Of a DNA stretch of 64,000 bases, positions 26,374 through 35,563 are shown one piece after another. A program made the position numbers and the translations under genes. The DNA is taken from positions 1,647,501 through 1,711,500 of the forward strand of contig NZ_CP058595.1 in NCBI RefSeq assembly GCF_013402795.1, given 5' to 3'. The notes under the pieces were generated by a model. That model saw nothing but the letters and a program-made list of their open reading frames with translations. It was not told the origin of the DNA and ran no database searches. Position 1 is the first letter of the stretch; every line of letters begins with the position of its first letter. This DNA is from Costertonia aggregata. Its GTDB lineage: Bacteria; Bacteroidota; Bacteroidia; Flavobacteriales; Flavobacteriaceae.

Positions 26374-27185
26374 TAGGATCGAATAATGTAGTTGTAAAAA
26401 ACACCAAGGATTTTTTTTGGTAAAAACCTCAACGGTAATCGCAGAAAAATAGCTTTTAAGAACGCAAGGTTCCCAATGAAGCCTATATCCTTTAGTTTTC
26501 TGTAAAAATTAATTTCGTGTTTGGCATACGAAAGGCCCAGTCTTCTACCTATCATATCTTGCCCAATTCTTACGTTTACCAATGATTCTTGTATATTATA
26601 AAAAATACAGTCGTTCATAAACATTCTCGCCCACAGATAGTAATCCTCAAAATAAAACATAGTCTTGTAATTTCCCGAAATTAGTATTTTGTTTTTTTTT
26701 GCCATTATAGAAACATGGTTCATGGTATTTCTGACTTTGAGCTTACTTTTTATCTCTAAATTTTTTTCCGGAACTTTTCTAGTGGCTATTATGTTTGAAG
26801 TTGTTTCCTTAAATTCATCTATAAATGTCCCTAAGACATCGATTTCTTTGTGTTTTTTTAAGAAAGCTATTTGTCTCTCAAACCTTTCTGGTTTGGATAT
26901 ATCGTCAGAATCCATTCTAGCTACCAATTCATAAGAGCAATATTCAATACCTTTAGAAAGAGCCTTTCCAAGGCCAACATTGGTAGCAAGCTTAACCCTT
27001 TCCACTGGTGCTGTTTTAGAAAACTCCTTGATTATAGCAAAGAGTTTGTCTGGTAAGGGACCATCCTCAACAATAACAATTTGTGTAGGCTTCAAAGATT
27101 GTTGTATCCATATACTATCCAGTGCCTCTTTAAGATAAGTTGGATTATCCTTTTCATAAACTGACATTAATACAGAAAAATTCAT
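26373..27185 (-). CDS. Glycosyltransferase family 2
   Basis: 270 residues. A GT-A fold with FSVLMSVYEKDNPTYLKEALDSI at the start, IVIVEDGP, the metal-binding ARMDSDDISKPERFERQI (DxD region) and a later YFEDYYLWARMF (ED-Y motif of the acceptor/base region). It is cytoplasmic with a basic hydrophobic C-terminus that could touch the membrane. It adds one sugar of the repeat unit; the donor cannot be read. One-base overlap with the downstream polymerase gene. Confidence 0.9.
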   Translation of the reverse strand: MNFSVLMSVYEKDNPTYLKEALDSIWIQQSLKPTQIVIVEDGPLPDKLFAIIKEFSKTAPVERVKLATNVGLGKALSKGIEYCSYELVARMDSDDISKPERFERQIAFLKKHKEIDVLGTFIDEFKETTSNIIATRKVPEKNLEIKSKLKVRNTMNHVSIMAKKNKILISGNYKTMFYFEDYYLWARMFMNDCIFYNIQESLVNVRIGQDMIGRRLGLSYAKHEINFYRKLKDIGFIGNLAFLKAIFLRLPLRFLPKKILGVFYNYIIRS

Positions 27186-27197
27186 TCATCTAACGTG

Positions 27198-28466
27198 TTA
27201 GGGGGTGTTGTCAGTTTTGGGCCTATACAAAGTATTAATAATGATAAACATAATAACAAAATAAACTCCAATATTTGAAATGTTGACGATTATATCCGAA
27301 AACCCCAATAACAAGATATAATTGACCACACCTGGTATTAACAAGTATATTTTATTATTGAATTTTCTATATTGTCTTATGCTAAAACGAACAACATAAT
27401 ATAATACCGAAAAAAAACTCAAAATGCCTATAACACCAATATCTACCAACATTTGTAATGTATTGTTATGAAGGCTTATTTGTGTCGGGTTTGGCCAATT
27501 CGAAAATAAATATTCATATTCGTAAGAAATGCCGGAAATAAATTGACCTACATTACCGTATCCAAACAGAAGCTCAGTAACAGAGGGGTCATAGTGTTCA
27601 AAGAAGATTTCCCATATAACATCTCGCCATGATAAAAGTGTGGTATTTTCTCGTGAAAACTGTTCTAAATCAAATACATATGTATCCAAAAAAAACATTA
27701 CTGACAAAAACAAGCTCACAGAAAAGATAAAGAACAAAAAAATCAGCAATTGATTACGAACCCATAACCTCCTGATACCAAATATGAAAAAAAGAATAAT
27801 CAGCAACCCAAATATGGGCCCTCTAGAATCTGTAAGAACTAAAGCTGTAAAGCTAATGGCAGCGAAAAAAAAGTCTATTGGCCTGCGTCGCTCTAACCAA
27901 AAGAATAATGAAACCAAACAAGAAATACCACAAATCATGGCAAAGTAGGCCATGCTCGGGGAAAAGATAAAGAACACCCTGTCTACACTTATATTAAAAA
28001 GCCCTAATATTGAATTTTGTCCAGCATATCTTGCTTTTTCAAATCCAAACACGTAAAGCAAAAAATTCAGTAAAATATAAGTATTCAAGATATAGGACAG
28101 CAATTTAAATTGCTTTCCTATGCTAAGTCTTAATTTACTAGCAACGATGACTTGCGCCAAAACTACATTCAAGAAAAACAGAAACACATTTACAAGAGCC
28201 TTAAACGTGAGGTCGGTATGATAATATTGTCGAATCAACGATATGGCAAACAACAGAATATATGTCCAAAATACAAGGTGAACAGGACTTTTTTTGAACC
28301 AAATTTTTTCAGTTACAATAATTTTAAAAAATAGAGCGCACATTAACCCAAGAGAAAAAAGAGTCGAATAAGTTGTGCCGGCCAGTGATTTGGAAAGCAA
28401 AAGGAATAGAAAACTTATAACAAGTAGTACGTAGTAATATTTCTCCTTGGTAATAGTCAAATTCAT
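27198..28466 (-). CDS. Second O-antigen polymerase/ligase-like membrane protein
   Basis: 422 residues with ten or more transmembrane helices. The large periplasmic loop contains LLSWRDVIWEIFFEHYDPSVTELLFGYGNVGQF and then PTQISLHNNTLQMLVDIGVIGIL, matching the GYG...HN.xLq.l.xxGiiG pattern of Wzy_C proteins. Two such proteins occur in the locus, so one is probably the polymerase and the other a ligase or branch-specific polymerase. 6-bp gap to the upstream GT2. Confidence 0.8.
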   Translation of the reverse strand: MNLTITKEKYYYVLLVISFLFLLLSKSLAGTTYSTLFSLGLMCALFFKIIVTEKIWFKKSPVHLVFWTYILLFAISLIRQYYHTDLTFKALVNVFLFFLNVVLAQVIVASKLRLSIGKQFKLLSYILNTYILLNFLLYVFGFEKARYAGQNSILGLFNISVDRVFFIFSPSMAYFAMICGISCLVSLFFWLERRRPIDFFFAAISFTALVLTDSRGPIFGLLIILFFIFGIRRLWVRNQLLIFLFFIFSVSLFLSVMFFLDTYVFDLEQFSRENTTLLSWRDVIWEIFFEHYDPSVTELLFGYGNVGQFISGISYEYEYLFSNWPNPTQISLHNNTLQMLVDIGVIGILSFFSVLYYVVRFSIRQYRKFNNKIYLLIPGVVNYILLLGFSDIIVNISNIGVYFVIMFIIINTLYRPKTDNTP

Positions 28467-28472
28467 GTTTGA

Positions 28473-29315
28473 TTAAAAGCTAATAAAACCTTGCGCCCTT
28501 GACACAAGATAGGCCCAATATATCGATATCCTATTTTTATTTAGGCTGAATATGCCAAAAATGATACCGCCGATTGGCACAACCACCATTTGATATAGGG
28601 ATGCGGACAAAACGAAAAAAAAATGCTTTTTAAAGTATGCCCCATGCCCGACCCCGTGTCTGCGTATCTTATTTACCAATGTTGATGTCCCCTTATCCGT
28701 ATGGTTAGGATGTAAAACAAAGAATTCATCGGTAAAATAACAGTTTTTTAAATTTTTAAAATAAGTGGTCACAAAATCAAACTCTTCACAACTAGGATAT
28801 TCCGCACCTAGGCCCAAACGTTCATCAAAGAAGAATGAATTATATTTTTTTGCAAAAATAGATATTGATGTCACTGTTTTGAAAATATCATTCTTTTTCA
28901 TCTTAAATTGTCCGACAGCTCTCTTTGTATAGGGTAGCTTATTGCCCGTTATAGTGTCCCTGGTGTCTATCGCCAATAAGTCTATCGAAGGATTATCCTG
29001 TAAGAAACCATAAACTTGGGACAATAAATCTCTTGGGTAAATACAATCATCATCAGGAAAAGCTATGTAGGACCCTTTAGCTACAGCAAGACCAATATTA
29101 CGTGCTTTGGAAAGACCGGGTTCCGACTTTAAATATTGTTTGGAAAAACTATACCTTTCTTCAAAAAAAAGAAGTTCTATGTCGTTTTCTGGATTCTGAT
29201 CTACTAGAATTACTTCAAATTCATTAAAGGTAGAATCATTTAAACTTTGCAACAGTTCTTTGATATACCTTATTTTTTTTATTCCAAAGGTCGCTAAGAT
29301 TAAGCTAAATTTCAT
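28473..29315 (-). CDS. Glycosyltransferase family 2
   Basis: 280 residues. KFSLILATFGIKKIRYIKELLQSL at the N-terminus, EVILVDQNPEND, then GLSKARNIGLAVAKGSYIAFPDDDCIYP with the DDD metal motif. A C-terminal hydrophobic helix (LYQMVVVPIGGIIFGIFSL) may anchor it. The acceptor-region motif reads YPSCEEFDFVTTYF. It adds a repeat-unit sugar; the donor is unknown. Its start overlaps the preceding gene's stop by 4 bp. Confidence 0.9.
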   Translation of the reverse strand: MKFSLILATFGIKKIRYIKELLQSLNDSTFNEFEVILVDQNPENDIELLFFEERYSFSKQYLKSEPGLSKARNIGLAVAKGSYIAFPDDDCIYPRDLLSQVYGFLQDNPSIDLLAIDTRDTITGNKLPYTKRAVGQFKMKKNDIFKTVTSISIFAKKYNSFFFDERLGLGAEYPSCEEFDFVTTYFKNLKNCYFTDEFFVLHPNHTDKGTSTLVNKIRRHGVGHGAYFKKHFFFVLSASLYQMVVVPIGGIIFGIFSLNKNRISIYWAYLVSRAQGFISF

Positions 29316-30127
29316 TTTGAAAATAGTGAGTTATAATCCACACGGTCAAAAAGATCAAGTTTGCCGCCATCTGTTGCGTTGTAAATATGTCTCCCGTCTA
29401 TCTCGAACATTAACTTGGCCATTTTATAACTCTTCAGTACATTATGCAGTTTAGGGTCATGCCATTTTTTTCCTTTGCCAAAATAATCAGGGTGGAAATG
29501 GTTCACATCATCTTCGGTACTTTCAAAAACATGGCCATCAATCTTAAGGCTTGCGGGTATTTCATAATTAAAGTCCATGCCAATAAGGTACACCTCACTA
29601 AAACCTAAAAAGTATGCTAGTTGTAAATTTACGATGGTAACAGATTGCCCACAGTATATTTTTTGAGAACAATCCACAGAAAACCTTGGAATTTCAAAAT
29701 ATGGGCTTCTTTTCTCATAAAAGGACCTGTCCATATTAAAAAAATAAGTGTTTTCCCTATTATGAATGTCTTTTTTATATATACTAGGAAAGAAATTGTA
29801 ATCAGATTTAAATTCATTGATGCGCTTTTTGTTGTCCCTCATTACGGCTCCATCTTCAACCACGTAAAAAGAAGGCTTATACCCCATTTCGTCTGTCTTA
29901 TAAAAAATCCCGTTGACCGCAAAACTAAATTCATTTTTCAACAACCCAAGATCCATATTGTTCAAGGATGGACCATTGCCTAAAATAAAGCAACGTTGGC
30001 CTTCAAATTTGTTTTGAAGTTTTTTAATTTTTCCTTTGTCGTATCCAAAAATTATTCCCGGTTGATCAAGGTACCAAAGGGGTAGGTTTCTTTTAAAAAA
30101 AGATTTTAGTTTTTTCATTTTCATCAT
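29312..30127 (-). CDS. DUF115/MptE-like putative glycosyltransferase
   Basis: 271 residues. A Rossmann-like start, GQRCFILGNGPSLNNMDLGLL, with the GNGPSL motif shared by DUF115 (Maf flagellin glycosyltransferases), MptE-like proteins and GT42 sialyltransferases. Later comes FLGFSEVYLIGMDFNYE, the second conserved strand of this superfamily (LxGxDf). Maf and GT42 enzymes use CMP-activated nonulosonates. A CMP-sugar cytidylyltransferase is encoded in the same operon, so this is the best candidate transferase for that sugar (inference). Several in-frame ATGs near the start leave the exact N-terminus uncertain. Confidence 0.7.
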   Translation of the reverse strand: MMKMKKLKSFFKRNLPLWYLDQPGIIFGYDKGKIKKLQNKFEGQRCFILGNGPSLNNMDLGLLKNEFSFAVNGIFYKTDEMGYKPSFYVVEDGAVMRDNKKRINEFKSDYNFFPSIYKKDIHNRENTYFFNMDRSFYEKRSPYFEIPRFSVDCSQKIYCGQSVTIVNLQLAYFLGFSEVYLIGMDFNYEIPASLKIDGHVFESTEDDVNHFHPDYFGKGKKWHDPKLHNVLKSYKMAKLMFEIDGRHIYNATDGGKLDLFDRVDYNSLFSK

Positions 30128-30906
30128 GTATTAAGAACTAAGTTTTTTAATTCCTTCTCTATTAATTTCATCCCTTTGGCGGACAAATGTATATTGTCAC
30201 AGGTATATTCATGTACTTCTTCGAGGCTTAATTTTGTAAGGTCTATACATTTGACCTCGGGACCTAGGGCCTTCTTCAACAAAATACTTTTCTCGTTTAC
30301 AATATTAATGTTGGCAGGCCTGTCACGACCATAGTTGCCGCGCCAATTTAAATCTACCGGGTTGCAAGTTATCCAAATTAATCCTGGGATAGTGTTGAAA
30401 TGGGAAGCGATTTTTGGTATGGCCTTTTTTGACAAGATGGCAGCGGTATGTTCTTTCATGTACATTGTAGGATGCATTTCCAACTGTATTATCTCTTTGT
30501 AGAAACCTTCTCCAAAACAAGAAATTATTTTCTTTTTTTTGAGTTTCAAAATTTCACCTATGGTAGATTTTGGCCTTGGAGAAAAATCTACCACACCAAT
30601 ATGGGCAATCACATTTGCGTATTTTCGGTACTTATAGCTTTGGTATTTATATAAAAAATCAAAAATTGTAGTGTGCTTTTGCGGGCAAATGAATACATCG
30701 CACCTGTAGTTTTTTATGAAATAAAGTAAGTAAGAAGAAAAAGGGCTTTTTCTATTATTAATCTTACTTATCTCAAAGCCCCTAGAATCGGTAAAAATAA
30801 ACAACGAAGTTTTGGAGCGGTTTTTTATTTTGTAGAATTCAATGAAAAAAAATGTTCTAATATTGAATAGAACATACAGCACTTGTCTTACTCTTTTCTT
30901 TACCAA
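30124..30906 (-). CDS. SGNH-hydrolase-like protein of the polysaccharide locus
   Basis: About 261 residues, read from a TTG at 30906 that overlaps the flippase stop by 7 bp. No ATG exists before the domain, and a GTG at 30882 is an alternative. Block I is FIFTDSRGFEIS (GDS replaced by TDSRG) and block V is DNIHLSAKGMKLIEKEL (catalytic DxxH). Such proteins add or remove O-acyl groups on polysaccharides. A central ITCNPVDLNWRGNYG segment may hold the oxyanion residues. It overlaps the DUF115-like gene by 4 bp. Confidence 0.65.
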   Translation of the reverse strand: MVKKRVRQVLYVLFNIRTFFFIEFYKIKNRSKTSLFIFTDSRGFEISKINNRKSPFSSYLLYFIKNYRCDVFICPQKHTTIFDFLYKYQSYKYRKYANVIAHIGVVDFSPRPKSTIGEILKLKKKKIISCFGEGFYKEIIQLEMHPTMYMKEHTAAILSKKAIPKIASHFNTIPGLIWITCNPVDLNWRGNYGRDRPANINIVNEKSILLKKALGPEVKCIDLTKLSLEEVHEYTCDNIHLSAKGMKLIEKELKNLVLNT

Positions 30907-32270
30907 ACCGCTATAACTAAAATAATTAAACAAATTACCGACACAATTATAATCTTTTTCATATAATTCCTGACATAATCCCAAAAATTAACTTTCATAA
31001 GCCGCAAAGACCTTTCCATCATTACTTTTAAAGGAAAAAAAACAGATCCAGTATAGGCCAATGGAATTGCGTAAAGGCCAAAGATATTTATCAGCCCAAA
31101 TGTTAGCCCTATAAAGCTGATAGACAAAAATAAATATTGTTTGTAATGCTCAATGTCATTGGAAAACATGATTATTTGTGAATGCATGGCAGTGAACCGT
31201 TCCAAAATAAGCATCAGAAGCAAAAATACCATGAGCGGTATCGGGATAAAGGTCGTTTTAGCGTTGATTAAAGATAGCGCAAAATCGGCTGTTACACTTA
31301 ATGCCGTAATTCCAAGGATTAACAGTACTATGGAAAATTCCAATTTTGAATATGCTTTTTTAGCAGTATACAAAACATCCCCTTGTTTGTACTTTTTGAT
31401 GAACTCAGGCAAATATGCATAAAACGGAGGCCAAGAAAACTCGTTGACAAATTGAATAATTCTCATGGAGAACAGATAAGATGCGATGATTTCAACCCCG
31501 AAAAAATTGGGTATCATTATATTTATCAGATTATTCGCCCCATTGGATGAAAAGGATATCAAGGCAGATTTCCAAGTAGGGCGCCAATATTCAAGTAAAA
31601 TCTCTTTGTCGAAAGAAAATCGAAAAATATTGAACTTAAAATTTACAATGCTCCTTAAAAGAAAAACATTCTTTATACTGTTGACCACATTGAATAATTG
31701 ATTGGTCAAAACAACGATATAAAACGGCAAATCCATCCAGATGGCTATAATGGTAGCAACACCGGACACAAAATAAAGAATAGCATTCCAATTATTGAAC
31801 AATGAGATTTGGTTTAGTCCTTTAATAAAAGCATCGTTCTTTTTTAAAAAGAAATTGATAGGCATTATCAATGCTAAAATCAGAAAAGCGGTAAAGCCGT
31901 GCGTTATATTATTTTCTTGGACGACCTCGTTTACCGATAAAAATCCTATGGCGACAAAAAATCCCATGACGAATAGCACCAAAATTGCAAACACGGTGTT
32001 CATAGAACCGTAAAGCAACTGAAAACTTTTAGAAAAATGGTTTGGATCTTTGTTTGCGGCACTGTAGGCCGTAAAGCGAATTATCGTAGATGAAAATCCA
32101 ATATCAAAAAGGTGGGCAAACCCTTGAATACTGGTAAATAGATACCACAACGCAATTTCACCAACACTAAATTTTTTTACGATCAATGTGGTCAGAACCA
32201 ACAACACGATCATTTTGGACCCTGTAAAAATCCAACTTGTAAACATTGGATTGCGAAAGATATTTTTCAT
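30900..32270 (-). CDS. Polysaccharide flippase (Wzx, MATE/MOP superfamily)
   Basis: 456 residues, about 12-14 transmembrane helices, starting with the short polar segment MKNIFRNPMFTSWIFTGSKM and an SGxK-like first helix typical of Wzx proteins. It translocates undecaprenyl-linked repeat units to the periplasmic face. No gating motif is strictly diagnostic, but length, topology and locus position agree. Its start overlaps the stop of the 2-hydroxyacid dehydrogenase gene by 4 bp. Confidence 0.88.
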   Translation of the reverse strand: MKNIFRNPMFTSWIFTGSKMIVLLVLTTLIVKKFSVGEIALWYLFTSIQGFAHLFDIGFSSTIIRFTAYSAANKDPNHFSKSFQLLYGSMNTVFAILVLFVMGFFVAIGFLSVNEVVQENNITHGFTAFLILALIMPINFFLKKNDAFIKGLNQISLFNNWNAILYFVSGVATIIAIWMDLPFYIVVLTNQLFNVVNSIKNVFLLRSIVNFKFNIFRFSFDKEILLEYWRPTWKSALISFSSNGANNLINIMIPNFFGVEIIASYLFSMRIIQFVNEFSWPPFYAYLPEFIKKYKQGDVLYTAKKAYSKLEFSIVLLILGITALSVTADFALSLINAKTTFIPIPLMVFLLLMLILERFTAMHSQIIMFSNDIEHYKQYLFLSISFIGLTFGLINIFGLYAIPLAYTGSVFFPLKVMMERSLRLMKVNFWDYVRNYMKKIIIVSVICLIILVIAVW

Positions 32271-33208
32271 AAATCTTTTCCAGCAAGCTTCAATAAATTA
32301 GTTACAGCCATAATACCTTGCCTTTCTACACTTTGAAAGGTTCTTGAGCCTACATGGGGCGTAATGATAATATTTTCCACCCCTTTCAGAACCTCGTCGG
32401 CCAACATGGGCTCGTGCGCCAGAACATCAGTTAAATAACCTCTAATCCTTTCTGCTTTAAGAGCTTTGATAATTACCTTGCTATCTACCAATTTACCTCT
32501 TGAGGTATTGATTAATATGGGGTTTCTTTTTAATTTTTCAAAGACAACCTCTTCGTTAATCATGTGCTTTGATTCGCTTGTGTGCGGCAAGTGAAGACTA
32601 ATGATCTCTGCTTGGCTATAGATTTCATCTAAATTGGATACAAAACTTACATAGTCATGAGCCTTTAGGAAATCTTTATCCTTAAAAATATCAAAAGCCA
32701 ATACTTTCATACCCAAAGCGTTGGATTTTTTCGCCAATTCTCTGCCCACTGCGCCCAATCCCACAATCCCTATTGTCCTACCATGTATCTCTTGGCCGAC
32801 CCAGCGTTTCCAACTACCATTTTGTGTGGAATTATGTTGTACATGTATATTTTTTTCGAATGTGAACAACAGTGCCAAGACGTGTTCTGATACTGATATC
32901 TGATTTACTCCAGGACAATTTGTTACTGGTATTCCAAGTTTTTCCGCAGCATTTAAATCAATTCTATCAAGCCCTACGCCATATTTTGAAATGTATCTAA
33001 GCCTACCTTCAAACCCTTTTTCGAGCACCTTTTCGGTATATTCGTCATCTCCACAAATTATTGCATCATAATTTCCTACGATAGGCAATAGCTCATCTTC
33101 CAATAATGGCCCTCTCAGCATATCTAATTCATATCCTTGGGCCTTTAGAAGATCTTGATGCTTTCCGGGAGTGTCCTGAAAAGATGTTGAAGTGAGCAAT
33201 ACTTTCAT
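32267..33208 (-). CDS. D-isomer-specific 2-hydroxyacid dehydrogenase
   Basis: 313 residues. The NAD-binding loop is GIVGLGAVGRELAKK. Catalytic residues are Arg in INTSRGKLVD, Glu in DVLAHEPM and His in ITPHVGSRT, in family order. The N-terminal part shows YISKYGVGLDRIDL. It interconverts a 2-oxo acid and a D-2-hydroxy acid, as in phosphoglycerate or hydroxypyruvate reductases. Within this operon it could act on the 2-keto sugar acid or its precursor. It overlaps both neighbours by 1-4 bp, indicating tight coupling. Confidence 0.9.
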   Translation of the reverse strand: MKVLLTSTSFQDTPGKHQDLLKAQGYELDMLRGPLLEDELLPIVGNYDAIICGDDEYTEKVLEKGFEGRLRYISKYGVGLDRIDLNAAEKLGIPVTNCPGVNQISVSEHVLALLFTFEKNIHVQHNSTQNGSWKRWVGQEIHGRTIGIVGLGAVGRELAKKSNALGMKVLAFDIFKDKDFLKAHDYVSFVSNLDEIYSQAEIISLHLPHTSESKHMINEEVVFEKLKRNPILINTSRGKLVDSKVIIKALKAERIRGYLTDVLAHEPMLADEVLKGVENIIITPHVGSRTFQSVERQGIMAVTNLLKLAGKDL

Positions 33209-33867
33209 TAGTATAACAATTTTTGTTCTATGAGTAACTTTTCAAGTTGTTTGAAGTCTTCAAATTCAAGCCCGTCGTAGTCTTTGAAAAGTTCTCTGTT
33301 CTCCTTGTTACGCCGAAGCGCGAAATGAAGTTTCGAGAATTTTGCAGCATCCATATCTGTAGTTGCATCACCCAAAAACAGGGTCTCGGTTCTGTCTAGA
33401 TTATATGTTCTCAATAAGTACTCTGACCAATGGATTTTATTCTCCGGGGACCCGTGAAGTCCTTCAAAAAAACAATCTATTTTTCTAGCTTTAGCTATTT
33501 TTTCTATTTCAGCGGTCGGCGTACCTGTAATGACCCAAAACCTAAGTGTCTTATTGTATTTTTTTAAAAACCATAATGATTCCGAAACCGCTTCGGAATC
33601 TATTACTTTTTGCAATACCAATTCAGAAAACCTATCCGCCATTTGTTTTAGTTCAGTTTTGCTCAGGTCCTTACCGAAAAACTGTTTTTCCCAATATCTA
33701 AATTTCTCATATCTGGAAACACCTCCGTTTTCTATATGATACTCAACTACCTTATTGGCGATATCTTTACCGTAAGACAGGTACATTTCTTTGAATGCAA
33801 TGGTTTTGGCGCTCACCGACTCTGCTAAAACCCCATCAAAATCAAAAAAAATATTTTTTATCGCCAT
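33208..33867 (-). CDS. HAD-superfamily phosphatase
   Basis: 219 residues from the ATG at 33867 (MAIKNIFFDFDGVLAES). Motif I is DFDGV, motif II VITGTPTAE and motif IV LFLGDATTDMDAA, with an alpha-helical C1-type cap, so it resembles beta-phosphoglucomutase-like or Gph-type phosphatases. In sugar-acid pathways such enzymes remove the phosphate after aldol condensation (as KdsC does for Kdo); this role is inferred from the operon. A GTG six codons earlier is an alternative start. Confidence 0.85.
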   Translation of the reverse strand: MAIKNIFFDFDGVLAESVSAKTIAFKEMYLSYGKDIANKVVEYHIENGGVSRYEKFRYWEKQFFGKDLSKTELKQMADRFSELVLQKVIDSEAVSESLWFLKKYNKTLRFWVITGTPTAEIEKIAKARKIDCFFEGLHGSPENKIHWSEYLLRTYNLDRTETLFLGDATTDMDAAKFSKLHFALRRNKENRELFKDYDGLEFEDFKQLEKLLIEQKLLY

Positions 33868-33887
33868 GGCTGGGGTTTTAAACACTA

Positions 33888-34766
33888 CTATTTATTCTTG
33901 TGTACGGCTCTTATACATTCCAACAGACCCTGCCCCATATCAATATGGGGATTAGCTGTCAATTTTTTGCTTACACTGGGCTCAAAGGAATACGGTGTGA
34001 ACTTATAGTGGTTTTGGTAACCTGTATCCTGGCAATTTACAACTACCTCCCCGTTCAGTATTTCCTTTATCATCTGGAACAGTTCCGATCGCTTCATACG
34101 TTCTGTACCTGTAAGGATTACGTGCAGATTTAAAAACAAATCAGACTCTATTACATCTACGGACAGTTTTGCAGCATCTGCAGCATGTATGTACTCCCGA
34201 ATTTCATTGCCATCTCCATGATGGTTTATTTTTTTTTCAAGTACGGCTTCTTTGACCAAGTTATAAATATAATTGTTGTCATAGGCTCTTTCGGAATACA
34301 CGGATCCGTACCTTAAAATCACAAAAGGTAAATCATATTTTTTATGGTACTGCTCAATTATCTTTTCAGAGGCTAGCTTACTGATTCCGTAAAAAGAACC
34401 TTTATTGCTCATTGCATAGGCGCTACTGGCATACACAAACTTCTTTATTTTATGCTTTATACATTGTTCCAGAATATACATATTGCCGATTACGTTCAAG
34501 TTCATCGTTTTTACAGGGAACTTGATAGCGTTGTCCAAATTGGCAAAACCTGCCAAATTATAAACGATATCAAAAATTTCTTTTTTAAAAACAGCTTTTA
34601 CCTGTGCTTCATCAGAAATATCGCAATGTGTATAATCAACTTGGTCCTTTAGCTCTTTTTCTTCAGAAATATCCGCTACAGAAACGTTAAAACCTCTCTT
34701 TAAAAGCTCTTTGACCAAATAGTGTCCTAAAAAACCAAAGCCTCCAAAAACCAGTACATTTTTCAT
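33888..34766 (-). CDS. NAD-dependent epimerase/dehydratase
   Basis: 292 residues. Rossmann motif FGGFGFLGHYLVK, catalytic FYGISKLASE (YxxxK) with upstream YASSAYAM, and the YGSVYSERAYDNNYIYNL substrate region. An extended SDR acting on a nucleotide-activated or phosphorylated sugar; it could make the aldehyde substrate of the adjacent aldolase or modify the product. 4-bp overlap with the aldolase gene. Confidence 0.88.
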   Translation of the reverse strand: MKNVLVFGGFGFLGHYLVKELLKRGFNVSVADISEEKELKDQVDYTHCDISDEAQVKAVFKKEIFDIVYNLAGFANLDNAIKFPVKTMNLNVIGNMYILEQCIKHKIKKFVYASSAYAMSNKGSFYGISKLASEKIIEQYHKKYDLPFVILRYGSVYSERAYDNNYIYNLVKEAVLEKKINHHGDGNEIREYIHAADAAKLSVDVIESDLFLNLHVILTGTERMKRSELFQMIKEILNGEVVVNCQDTGYQNHYKFTPYSFEPSVSKKLTANPHIDMGQGLLECIRAVHKNK

Positions 34767-35554
34767 TCCTTGATATTAGATTTTAAAAGTTCCATTTGTT
34801 CTCTAGCCTTATCTCCCAAAAAGAAAAAATCCAAACTAAAGGCCAAGAAGTTATAATGCATATCCAACTTATCCACAACCTTTTTATAATCTGATTCGAT
34901 AACATGGAAACCTAAGTTTTTGGATTTTTCCAATGTAATCTTATCTATTCTTGCAAGAACCTCCTTCACATCATCGTCATAAAACATTCCAGGTTTTCCC
35001 ATAGATGCCGAAAGATCATAGGGGCCTACAATGATGCCGTCAATACCTTCAACATCCAAAATTTCCGCTAAGTTGTTTACCCCTTCTATATGCTCTATTT
35101 GAGCTATTACAACAGATTCATCCTGAACCCACTTATTATACTCGGTAAAAGCGATACCGTAATGCTGTGCTCTAGAAAGGCCCACACCCCTGGTGCCATG
35201 TGGTGGATATTTTACCCAAGAAACGGCTTGCTTTGCCTCTTCCGCATTCTTGACCATGGGCACTATAATGCCATTTGCACCAGCATCCATTACGCGTTTT
35301 ATTATTACTTCTTCATTCTTGCTGACCCTTACCAGGGCTTCCATTTGATTCGCCTGTACATGGCCAACCAAGTTTTGTAAAGTAGCGATGTCTATAGCGG
35401 AATGTTCCAAATCTACGGTAAGCCATTCAAAACCTGCTGATGACATTATCTCGATTACGGATTGGTGTGGTATGGTCAACCACGACCCTAATGATAATTC
35501 TCTTTTTTTGAGCTTTTCTTTTAAATTGCTTTTAGTGTGCAAAAAGTTTTTCAT
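34763..35554 (-). CDS. HpcH/HpaI family class II pyruvate aldolase
   Basis: 263 residues. Family signatures in order: LGSWLTIPHQSVIEIMSSAGFEW, VDLEHSAID (catalytic His), ALVRVSK (Arg), GANGIIVPMV, AQIEHIEGVNN (metal Glu) and IVGPYDLSASMG (metal Asp). These enzymes condense pyruvate with an aldehyde, or cleave the product, to give 2-keto-3-deoxy-4-hydroxy acids. Placed between a cytidylyltransferase and a HAD phosphatase, it probably makes the carbon skeleton of a 2-keto-3-deoxy sugar acid. Its C-terminal LAFSLDFFFLGDKAREQ is intact. Confidence 0.9.
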   Translation of the reverse strand: MKNFLHTKSNLKEKLKKRELSLGSWLTIPHQSVIEIMSSAGFEWLTVDLEHSAIDIATLQNLVGHVQANQMEALVRVSKNEEVIIKRVMDAGANGIIVPMVKNAEEAKQAVSWVKYPPHGTRGVGLSRAQHYGIAFTEYNKWVQDESVVIAQIEHIEGVNNLAEILDVEGIDGIIVGPYDLSASMGKPGMFYDDDVKEVLARIDKITLEKSKNLGFHVIESDYKKVVDKLDMHYNFLAFSLDFFFLGDKAREQMELLKSNIKE

Positions 35555-35563
35555 CTATTTTAA

